Source: Actinomyces glycerinitolerans (GTDB lineage: Bacteria > Actinomycetota > Actinomycetes > Actinomycetales > Actinomycetaceae). Taken from it: a DNA stretch of 52,995 nucleotides. This document shows, piece by piece, positions 24,879 to 31,517 of the stretch. The position numbers and the translations under genes are program-made. The DNA lies in contig NZ_FQTT01000003.1 in assembly GCF_900098745.1 (NCBI RefSeq), positions 1-52,995 of the forward strand. Direction: 5' to 3'. Positions within the stretch are counted from its first letter, which is position 1, and every line of letters begins with the position of its first letter. The notes beneath the pieces are model-generated. The model was given only the letters and a program-made list of their open reading frames with translations, searched no databases and was not told the DNA's origin.

Positions 24879-25184
24879 TCAGGCGGGCGGGGCCTGGTAG
24901 CTGAAGCGACCGGAGTTGGCGGTCTCGGCGTCGTCGTAGGAGACGGCCGACTGGTCCAGGGCCTGACTGATCGCGTCCAGGCTCGCCTGCACCTGCAGTG
25001 CGGTGACGTGCCAGTCGGCGGCGCAGGCGGCCATGGAATCGGAGGCGCCACCCGTCCAGGAGGACTGGAGCAGCGAGATGTCGCCCTGCATTCCGTCCAC
25101 CTCGGTCTGGATGGTGGAGATGCGAGTGCGGGCGCGCACGGCGGTGTCGGTGACGGCTTGGGTGTCGACGGCGAAGACGGGCAT
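24879..25184 (-). CDS. WXG100 (ESAT-6-like) protein, stand-alone
   Basis: A 101-aa helical-hairpin protein with SSWTGGAS in the WXG turn near residue 42 and typical length for the family. It is only distantly similar to the WXG100 protein at 11696-11986. GAAAGG lies before the ATG at 25184; reading further upstream would add unrelated sequence. It has no partner gene, is bounded by a hairpin downstream and has a gene-free 316-bp stretch upstream. Export by an ESX system encoded elsewhere is expected from the family. Confidence 0.85.
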   Translation of the reverse strand: MPVFAVDTQAVTDTAVRARTRISTIQTEVDGMQGDISLLQSSWTGGASDSMAACAADWHVTALQVQASLDAISQALDQSAVSYDDAETANSGRFSYQAPPA

Positions 25185-25500
25185 GGCGGGAGCCTTTCGG
25201 TGAAATGGTCCGGAGCCCCTGTGGCCCGGACTTGTGGGCGGCGCCGCAGCCGCGGCGTCTGAAATCACCGTAGGGATTGAGCTGAGGCGCCCGCATCCAC
25301 CGCCGTCGATCTCTGTGGATTCACCCTGCACGAACCGCGCCTGTGGACTTTGGTGACCTCGCCGACGCGAATGTCCGGCAACGGCATAAACGTCCTGCGG
25401 GCGCGGGCCGGCCCGGCGCGAAACGTTGAAACGACGCCGCTCGTGATTCGTTGTCAGCGGGCGTGGAGGGCGTTCGTGCCGATCCTGGACAGTTTGCGCC
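25185..25500. other. Intergenic region with a 36-bp dispersed repeat
   Basis: No gene is seen. At 25313-25348 lies a 36-bp sequence beginning CTGTGGATTCACCCTGCA that recurs with four mismatches at 31263-31298. It must also contain the promoter of the WXG100 gene. Confidence 0.6.
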
Positions 25501-26715
25501 TCAGTCGGCGGAGGAGCCGAGGATCGGTTCGGTGATGGCGGCGAACTCGCCCGTGCGCGCCTCCCGCAGCGCCTTGGCCTCTTCGCACTTGGCGCGCAGC
25601 TTCTCGGCCAGCTTGGCGCGCTCCGCCTCCGCCGCGCTGGCACGGTCGGTCGGGCCCTCCTCGCCCGGACGCGGCTTGGACAACAGCTGGTCGAGCTCAT
25701 CCGCGCACGACTCCAGGGACGTCGTGTGCAACTCATCCGGGTCCCGGGGCGCACGTCGATGCGCGCGGGCCGCCTCCGGCGGTGTGGACGCGGAGGCGGC
25801 CGTGGCCCGCGCGGGCGCGACGGGCCGGACTTCCGAGGGAACGACGTCGGCGTCGGCGGCCGCTTCCAAACCACCCAGTTGCACGGACCGGTCCTGCGTA
25901 TCTGAGCTGCTTGCCTCCGGCTGGAGTGGCGTCGCTGCAACCGCATCGGGCTGCTCATGCGCGTTGGCCCCGGATCCTGCGGTCGACGCGGTGGGGCGGG
26001 GCTGCTGCGCGGACGGCGGCAGCTGCGTCAGCTTGTTCTCCAGGTGACGCTTCTCCGCCTCCAGGTTCTCCCGTGCGGGCAGCTCCCAACGGGCGCCCAG
26101 CGGGGAGGAGAACAGCGTCTCGCGGTCCAGGAGCCGGGTGATGATCGCCAGGCGTGCGCGCAGGAAGTCCTCCAGGGGGATGTGGGCGTACTCCTCGCGC
26201 ACCGCTGCCCGGTAGCTCTTGTACTGCTGGGGCTCTACGGCCAACGCCCCCAGGTCCGCGTCGGAGAGAGCTTGGGCGTCAATGTCGTTCTTGGCGAGGT
26301 TGTGGCGCTTGAGGTTCAGGATGAGCGCACACACGCGGTCCACGGTCTGGTCGGGCACGCCGAGCGCCTGCAGGCTCTTGGCGGCGTAGGCGGCGGAGGC
26401 CACCTCATCCTCGCCGCCATTGCGCCGATAGGTCGACTCCTGTGCGGTACAGAACACGCACCCGTGGTACCAGGCGGCCAGCCGCATGACGTCGGGGTTG
26501 TGGGACTCGTCGGCCAACTCGTCGACGCGCGCCAGCATGTTGATGACGTGCTTGAGGTTATGGAAGTGCCGGTCGGGGCTCGTCCACAGGGAGACGAGCT
26601 CTTCCCCGGTGGTGCGGATCTGCTCGACCGGCGCGGTAGCGCCGACCGCCTTCGCACTGCGTACGAACGCGGGGAGCAGCCACTGGGGCGCGTCGATCAC
26701 GTCCATTTGGCTCAT
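25501..26715 (-). CDS. HD-superfamily phosphohydrolase-like protein with long C-terminal extension
   Basis: A 404-aa protein. Residues 1-210 match the predicted metal-dependent HD phosphohydrolase family (COG4339): RHFHNLKHV near residue 49 (first metal His), WYHGCVF near 81 in place of the HD pair, and LILNLKRHN near 131. In WYHGCVF the usual Asp after His is replaced by Gly, so the metal site may be altered or non-canonical. Residues 230-360 are low-complexity (Ala, Pro, Glu, Ser), and the last 50 residues form a charged helix (KLAEKLRAKCEEAKALREA). The extension is unusual for the family. No operon partner is visible. Confidence 0.75.
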   Translation of the reverse strand: MSQMDVIDAPQWLLPAFVRSAKAVGATAPVEQIRTTGEELVSLWTSPDRHFHNLKHVINMLARVDELADESHNPDVMRLAAWYHGCVFCTAQESTYRRNGGEDEVASAAYAAKSLQALGVPDQTVDRVCALILNLKRHNLAKNDIDAQALSDADLGALAVEPQQYKSYRAAVREEYAHIPLEDFLRARLAIITRLLDRETLFSSPLGARWELPARENLEAEKRHLENKLTQLPPSAQQPRPTASTAGSGANAHEQPDAVAATPLQPEASSSDTQDRSVQLGGLEAAADADVVPSEVRPVAPARATAASASTPPEAARAHRRAPRDPDELHTTSLESCADELDQLLSKPRPGEEGPTDRASAAEAERAKLAEKLRAKCEEAKALREARTGEFAAITEPILGSSAD

Positions 26716-26825
26716 GAGAAAGCCTCCAAGATGAGATGAAACGCAGCCATGGTAGGACTACCGGCGGCGAACTTGAAGCCCACGGGGTGTTCTACCCGCC
26801 ACCTTTTGCGCGCGTACCCCGTTCG

Positions 26826-26871
26826 TCGTCGCGCCGACCGATCTCGGCACGTAAGTACTACCGATCTCGGC
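26826..26871. repeat. 23-bp dispersed repeat array, locus B (2 units, minus orientation)
   Basis: On the minus strand GCCGAGATCGGTAGTACTTA begins a unit at 26871 and a second begins at 26848. The array starts four bases past the stop of the sensor kinase gene. Orientation is opposite to loci A, C and D. Confidence 0.8.
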
Positions 26872-26875
26872 GGGG

Positions 26876-28561
26876 TTACTGCGGGGTGTTGGGGGTGCTC
26901 TCCTCTGGCGCGGTAACCAGGGCGGGCAGCTCGATATGGACGGTGGCGCCGCCGCCGGGCGTCTGGTCCATGCGCACCGTGCCGCCGTGGCGGGCGATGA
27001 TGGCCGAGACGATCGACAGCCCCAGCCCGGAGCCGCCGGTCTCCCGGTTGCGGGAGGTGTCGGCCCGGTAGAAGCGCTGGAAGACCTTCTCCGCGTCCGC
27101 CTCCGCCACGCCCGGCCCGTGGTCGCGCACCTCGACGACGACGGTCGGCCCCTGCGGCGCCCGCGTCCCATCGGCGGGCTGCCGCCTCGCGGTGGGGCGG
27201 TCGGCGGGCCGGCCCACCCCGGGGGCGGGCGGCCGGTTCACCGTGCCGACGGCGATCTCGACCGGGGAGCCGTCGGGGGTGTGGCGGGTGACGTTGCCCA
27301 GAAGATTGGTCAGCACCTGGGACAGGCGGTCCCGGTCGCCCAGGACCATCGTTGGGGGCGCCTCGCCGTCGGCATCGTCAAGCGGGAGGAGCGCGCAGTC
27401 GCGGTCGGGGGCCAGCACCATCATGTCCGTCAGCGCCCCCGCCGCAATCCGGGTTATGTCTACCGGCTCCATCGCCATCTCCCGGCCCTCGTCCATGCGG
27501 GCCAGCTGCAGCAGGTCGTCCACCAGCCGTCCCATGCGGGAGGCCTCGGACTCGATCCGCCCCATGACCTCGCCGGTGCGCTCGGGCGGCACGCCACCCA
27601 TGCGGTACAGCTCCCCGTAGCCGCGAATCGCCGCCAGGGGCGTGCGCAGTTCGTGGGAGGCGTCGGAGACGAAGCGGGTCATGCGCTCCTGGGCCACGAC
27701 CTGCACGTCGAAGGCCTGCTCATTCTGCTGCAACATCGTGTTCAGGGCGCGTTGCAGGGAGCCGACCTCCGTCGTCGGCGGCTCGGTGACGGGGACGCGG
27801 GCGGACAGGTCCCCGCCGGCGATCTGCCCGGCCACACCCTCGATCTGGCGCAGGGTGCGGAAGGAGCGCCGCACCAGGTACGCGGCGGCCATGGCGCCGA
27901 GCAGAATCACGGACACGTCGGTGAGTGCAACCACCAGGCGTGTCTGCTCGACCGTCTCCATCACATCGCTGAGCGGCAGGGCGATGGCGACCACGCCGAT
28001 GTGCTCTCCGGTGTTGCGATCGTCGATCGGCAGGACGATGACCCGCCACTGGTGGTGCAGTTGGTCGGAGTCGACCGTGAACAGCTTTGGATCGGAGGCC
28101 TGTGCGACGGCCTGATCCAGCGACAGGGTGCCGATGATAGGCATGCCGTACTTGGCGGCGGTGTCGGTGGAGATCATCTGACCGTTCTCGCCGTCGAGAT
28201 ACTGGGCCTCCAGGTAGTAGGTGGAGGGCATGGAGGAGTCGCTGCTGGAACTACTGGTACGGCTGGTGCTGAGGGCGGTCAGCCCCTGGGTGCCGATGGC
28301 CTGGGCGGTGGCTTTCAACTGATCGTCCACCTGGCCGAGCAGCTGGTCGTAGAGCAACGAGGTGACGGAGACCGAGGAGGCGAGTAGTCCGACGGTCAGC
28401 AGGCCGGTGGTGATCAGGGCCAGGCGGCTGCGCAGCGGTTGAGCGCGCCACGCCCGCTTGAAGTCGGTCAGCAGGTGCCAGCGCCCGCGGCGGACCGGCC
28501 GGTACTGGCGACCTGTGGGTGGGCGGCGCACCGTGTCCATCACGGTGGCGCGCACGCTCAA
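26876..28561 (-). CDS. Two-component sensor histidine kinase
   Basis: A membrane sensor kinase of up to 561 aa. It has TM1 at about residues 42-65, an extracellular sensor of about 130 residues with a Ser-rich loop, TM2 near 205, then HAMP, the HisKA box FVSDASHELRTPLAAIRGYG near 290, and the HATPase region with N-box (VLTNLLGNVTRHT), RDHGPGVAEADAEKVFQRFY and GGSGLGLSIV. A roughly 35-residue Pro/Arg insertion (from NRPPAPGVG to RAPQGP) interrupts the HATPase domain. The first possible start is a TTG overlapping the regulator stop (TTGA); GTG at 28555 or ATG at 28540 are alternatives. It is translationally coupled to the response regulator. Confidence 0.93.
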   Translation of the reverse strand: MSVRATVMDTVRRPPTGRQYRPVRRGRWHLLTDFKRAWRAQPLRSRLALITTGLLTVGLLASSVSVTSLLYDQLLGQVDDQLKATAQAIGTQGLTALSTSRTSSSSSDSSMPSTYYLEAQYLDGENGQMISTDTAAKYGMPIIGTLSLDQAVAQASDPKLFTVDSDQLHHQWRVIVLPIDDRNTGEHIGVVAIALPLSDVMETVEQTRLVVALTDVSVILLGAMAAAYLVRRSFRTLRQIEGVAGQIAGGDLSARVPVTEPPTTEVGSLQRALNTMLQQNEQAFDVQVVAQERMTRFVSDASHELRTPLAAIRGYGELYRMGGVPPERTGEVMGRIESEASRMGRLVDDLLQLARMDEGREMAMEPVDITRIAAGALTDMMVLAPDRDCALLPLDDADGEAPPTMVLGDRDRLSQVLTNLLGNVTRHTPDGSPVEIAVGTVNRPPAPGVGRPADRPTARRQPADGTRAPQGPTVVVEVRDHGPGVAEADAEKVFQRFYRADTSRNRETGGSGLGLSIVSAIIARHGGTVRMDQTPGGGATVHIELPALVTAPEESTPNTPQ

Positions 28562-29304
28562 CCCGCCTTGGGTTCGCGCAGCATGTAGCCGACGCCGCGG
28601 CGCGTCTGGATCAGCGGGGCGACCGGCTTGCCGTCGGCGCCGGAGATCTGGTCCACCTTGCGGCGCAGGTAGGAGATGTAGGACTCCACGATGGCGGCGT
28701 CACCGTTCCAGTCGTACTCCCACACGTGGTCCAGGATCTGAGACTTGGACACTACGCGGCCGGCGTTGAGCATCAGGTAGCGCAGCAGCTTGAACTCGGT
28801 GGGGGACAGGTCCACCTCGACGCCGGCGCGGTGCACCTCGTGGGCGTCCTCGTCCAGGGTCAGGTCGGCCACGCGCACCATGCCGTCGTCCTCACCTTCC
28901 AGGGCGCGGGTGCGGCGCAGGATCGCGCGAATACGGGCCACGACCTCTTCCAGGCCGAAGGGCTTGGTGACGTAGTCGTCGCCGCCGACGGTCAGGCCCT
29001 GCACCTTGTCCGCCATGTCGTCGCGGGCGGTCAGGAACAGGATCGGGATGGTTACGTCGCGCTCGCGCAGGCGCCGGGCGACGGTGAACCCATCCATGTC
29101 GGGCAGCATGACGTCCAGCACGATCAGGTCGGGGTCGGCCTCTTCGGCGCCGCGCAGGGCGCCGTTGCCGTCCGCCGCCGTAAGCACCTCGAAGCCGGCG
29201 AAGCGCAGCGATGAGGCGAGCAGGTCGCGGATGTTCGGCTCGTCGTCCACCACGAGGAGGCGGGCCTCGTGAGACGTCTGCTGAGAATCGTGGGTGCGGT
29301 CCAT
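28558..29304 (-). CDS. OmpR/PhoB-family response regulator
   Basis: A 248-aa two-domain regulator. The receiver has ARLLVVDDEPN (acidic pocket), the phospho-acceptor in DLIVLDVMLPDMDG near residue 65, FLTARDD with the switch Thr, and YVTKPFG with the conserved Lys. The C-terminal winged helix has LSPTEFKLLRYLML and the recognition block ESYISYLRRKVD, ending GVGYMLRE. I take the ATG at 29304, which leaves 13 residues before the receiver; an ATG at 29373 preceded by GGGGAAG is a serious alternative. It is cotranscribed with the sensor kinase and probably controls its own operon. Signal unknown. Confidence 0.93.
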   Translation of the reverse strand: MDRTHDSQQTSHEARLLVVDDEPNIRDLLASSLRFAGFEVLTAADGNGALRGAEEADPDLIVLDVMLPDMDGFTVARRLRERDVTIPILFLTARDDMADKVQGLTVGGDDYVTKPFGLEEVVARIRAILRRTRALEGEDDGMVRVADLTLDEDAHEVHRAGVEVDLSPTEFKLLRYLMLNAGRVVSKSQILDHVWEYDWNGDAAIVESYISYLRRKVDQISGADGKPVAPLIQTRRGVGYMLREPKAG

Positions 29305-29398
29305 GCCGCCACTGTGCACGGTGACTCTGGGAGTCTCCTGGACGCGTGGTGGGAGTGTGGAATGTGTTTCCATGGCGCTTCCCCGACCGGCCGTCTTC

Positions 29399-29467
29399 GC
29401 CGCGGTCGGGCGAAGTTGCGTGCCGAGGTCGGTCGAAGTTACGTGTCGAGGTCGGTTGTTGTGGCGG
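29399..29467. repeat. 23-bp dispersed repeat array, locus C (3 units)
   Basis: Three 23-bp units start at 29399 (GCCGCGGTCGG), 29422 (GCCGAGGTCGG) and 29445 (GTCGAGGTCGG), exactly in phase. The array lies between the end of the NYN gene and the start of the response regulator gene. Confidence 0.85.
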
Positions 29468-29509
29468 CGGGACCGCTCCTCGAGAGGTGCGGCTCCGCCG
29501 CCCACAGCG

Positions 29510-30112
29510 TCAGATGAACTTGAGCGGGTCGAACTCGGTCAGCGGGATGATGCGGACGCGCGGCAGCGCAATGGTGAAGGCGTCGACGTCCGTCTCCAGG
29601 TCGTAGACGGTCAGGCCGCGCGACTCCAGCGACGCGAGCTGAGTGTTGAGGAACTCCCGGAAGCACAGCACGTCGACCTGGGCGCCGGCGTCGAGCAGAC
29701 GCTCCACCTGGGGGACGTAGTCGCCGTCGTGCGAGCCCAGCAGCACATGCACGGACTCGCCGGACTCGACGCGCTCGGCCAGCGCCTCCAAGGTGCGCTG
29801 AATACCGATGTCGACGACCTTCTCCTCCTGGGAGCCGGAGCCCGCCAGCGGGATCGGCCGGTAGTCCATCGCCAGCAGCGCCTGAACGAAGCCCATGGGC
29901 ATGTGTCCGGAGGTGGCGTTGAGGAAGAACAGGGCGCGGGTCTCGTCTTCGCCGACGTCACCGTCGGAGTCGTCGGCAAGATCGTCGCAGAACGACAGGA
30001 CGCGGTCCCAGCGCGGGCGCTCATCGGGCTCGGGGCGACGCCCCAGCACGCTCATGCCGAGAGTGGCGTCGATGTTCTCCCCATCGACGAGGAGATACGT
30101 GGGTGTGGTCAT
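29510..30112 (-). CDS. NYN-domain protein (LabA/DUF88-like, PIN-fold)
   Basis: A 200-aa protein of the NYN family, PIN-like folds often acting as RNA-directed nucleases. The acidic motif YLLVDGENIDATLG is at residues 6-19, followed by ALFFLNATSG near 60, EKVVDIGIQRTLEAL near 97 and LLGSHDGDYVPQVERLLDAG near 123-142, giving the expected Asp residues of the metal site. It has no membrane segment. It is on the same strand as the two-component genes but separated by repeat array C. The RNA target is unknown. Confidence 0.85.
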   Translation of the reverse strand: MTTPTYLLVDGENIDATLGMSVLGRRPEPDERPRWDRVLSFCDDLADDSDGDVGEDETRALFFLNATSGHMPMGFVQALLAMDYRPIPLAGSGSQEEKVVDIGIQRTLEALAERVESGESVHVLLGSHDGDYVPQVERLLDAGAQVDVLCFREFLNTQLASLESRGLTVYDLETDVDAFTIALPRVRIIPLTEFDPLKFI

Positions 30113-30210
30113 GGCGTCATGCTAACCGTCCGCGCCCGTGCACTCGCCGGACGGGTCGCGTGGCAGGTCGCAGACGGGCAGCGGTCATGCGCCGAGGATG
30201 TCCTCCACGC

Positions 30211-30340
30211 GGCTGATTGTCACCAGCGGGGACAAACGCCGGATCGGGTCCCGCGCTCCGCCCTGGCGCCCGCGTGATTTCAACGTTTTGCGAGGTGTGC
30301 TCCAGCGCCTAGGGGGCGTTTGTCCCGGATTCGGACAATG
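30211..30340. mobile_element. 130-bp MITE-like element, copy 1
   Basis: The 130 bases are repeated at 31317-31446, with no difference that I see. The ends are inverted repeats: ATTGTC, six bases, then GGGGACAAACGCC at the left, and GGCGTTTGTCCC, six bases, GGACAAT at the right. It encodes nothing. The small size and terminal inverted repeats fit a miniature inverted-repeat transposable element. It lies five bases past the stop of the DUF559 gene. Confidence 0.75.
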
Positions 30341-30344
30341 TGCT

Positions 30345-31211
30345 TCAGGAACTGCCGGCAAGACGGCTTCGAGCCGCCAGGAGTTCTTGGATTTCCGTTC
30401 CTACTCGGCCGGCTTGGACGTCTTGGCGGGTGAAACGGGCGACCCGGTAGCCCTGTCGGGTCAGTTCGCGATCGCGTCGGCGATCCAGGCCGAATTGGAA
30501 CTCGTCTTCGTGGTAGCTGTAGCCGTCGAGCTCGAGGACCAGCCAGCCGTCGACAAGCAGGTCTACTTCTCCAACGCGATGGATGTCTACCCCGTCTTCG
30601 AAGGAAATGCCGGCTTGGTGTAGCTGCAACCGTGCGAGCGTTTCTAGTGGCGAGCGTGCACGCGAGCTGGCCAGGCCGAGGCGTTGCCGAGCCTGTCGGG
30701 AGCCGGGGCCCCGCAGCAGCTCTGCGATGGCTTCTACCGACGTGTGGCCCTGATGGAGGGCGGCGTCGCAGGCCATCAGCGGCCCCTCCGGGGTGGGATC
30801 GCAGCGCAGGTAGCGCGCGAGCATTTCCGGAATTGACGCCACCGGGTAATCGGTAGGCAAGGGCGGCTCCAAAGACCGCTCTACATGCAGAATCTCATTG
30901 CCTATCGGGGCCGCTGACCCGCCATGAGGTACTGCCAGGTGGACCGTCATATATCGCCGCGGATGCGGGTAACCGTAGTACTGCGCCGCGTGCTGACAGG
31001 TGATGACTCCACGGTGTATTCGAGCAAGGACCAGGCTGCGGTCGGCACCCGGCACGCTCACGACTCCGTGCGGATGGGCAATGAGCGTGCCGGCAGCGAT
31101 GAGCCGCTCGACCTGGCGGTACTCGGTACGGTCCAGGCCGAGGTCACGTAGGCGCACCGCGCCGTAGCAGCCGCGTACCCGTGCCAGGATGTCGTCTTCG
31201 CGCCGTTTCAT
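30345..31211 (-). CDS. AbiEi-like / DUF559 endonuclease-fold protein
   Basis: A 288-aa protein. The N-terminal 90 residues resemble the winged-helix antitoxin domain of type IV AbiEi-like proteins (REDDILARVRGCYGAVRLRDL, then QVERLIAAGTLIAHPHGVVSV). The C-terminal 100 residues are DUF559, a Vsr/PD-(D/E)XK-type nuclease fold: DLLVDGWLVLELDGYSYHED, DRRRDRELTRQGYRVARFT. This pairing is common in actinobacteria with unknown role. I start at 31211, where GGAG lies 11 bases upstream. It is bracketed by two identical 130-bp elements, so it may be or have been mobile. No AbiEii toxin gene is next to it. Confidence 0.75.
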   Translation of the reverse strand: MKRREDDILARVRGCYGAVRLRDLGLDRTEYRQVERLIAAGTLIAHPHGVVSVPGADRSLVLARIHRGVITCQHAAQYYGYPHPRRYMTVHLAVPHGGSAAPIGNEILHVERSLEPPLPTDYPVASIPEMLARYLRCDPTPEGPLMACDAALHQGHTSVEAIAELLRGPGSRQARQRLGLASSRARSPLETLARLQLHQAGISFEDGVDIHRVGEVDLLVDGWLVLELDGYSYHEDEFQFGLDRRRDRELTRQGYRVARFTRQDVQAGRVGTEIQELLAARSRLAGSS

Positions 31212-31262
31212 GCCTCGATGCTCTCCACATGCGGGTGAGCAATCCAGCGACGTTGTTGAGCG

Positions 31263-31298
31263 CTGTGGATTCACCCTGCATGAACGCCACCTGTGGAC
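31263..31298. repeat. 36-bp dispersed repeat, copy 2
   Basis: The sequence starting CTGTGGATTCACCCTGCA and ending CCTGTGGAC matches 25313-25348 at 32 of 36 positions. Both copies lie upstream of a minus-strand gene, 52 and 129 bp from the start codons. TGTGGA occurs at both ends of the unit. Confidence 0.75.
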
Positions 31299-31316
31299 CG
31301 CGGCGCTGCAGGCTGA

Positions 31317-31446
31317 GGCTGATTGTCACCAGCGGGGACAAACGCCGGATCGGGTCCCGCGCTCCGCCCTGGCGCCCGCGTGATTTCAACGTTTTGCGAG
31401 GTGTGCTCCAGCGCCTAGGGGGCGTTTGTCCCGGATTCGGACAATG
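31317..31446. mobile_element. 130-bp MITE-like element, copy 2
   Basis: This is a direct repeat of 30211-30340. It lies 18 bp from the 36-bp repeat and 71 bp before the start of the ABC exporter gene. With copy 1 it brackets the DUF559 gene in direct orientation. Confidence 0.75.
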
Positions 31447-31517
31447 CTCGCGGCCGAGGGCTTTGCAGACGGCGGACCGGGGTCATAGAGGGGCAGAGAT
31501 TAGGTGATCATAAGTGC

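Noticed and set aside
25313..25348. Replication origin suggested by TGTGGAT/TGTGGAC motifs
   Set aside because: Two near-matches only, with no AT-rich region and no dnaA/dnaN/gyrB neighbours.
26936..28387. 483-codon plus-strand frame opposite the sensor kinase
   Set aside because: Antisense shadow of a well-defined histidine kinase.
30345..31211. Complete type IV toxin-antitoxin pair
   Set aside because: Only the AbiEi-like half fused to DUF559 is present; no AbiEii nucleotidyltransferase is encoded nearby.
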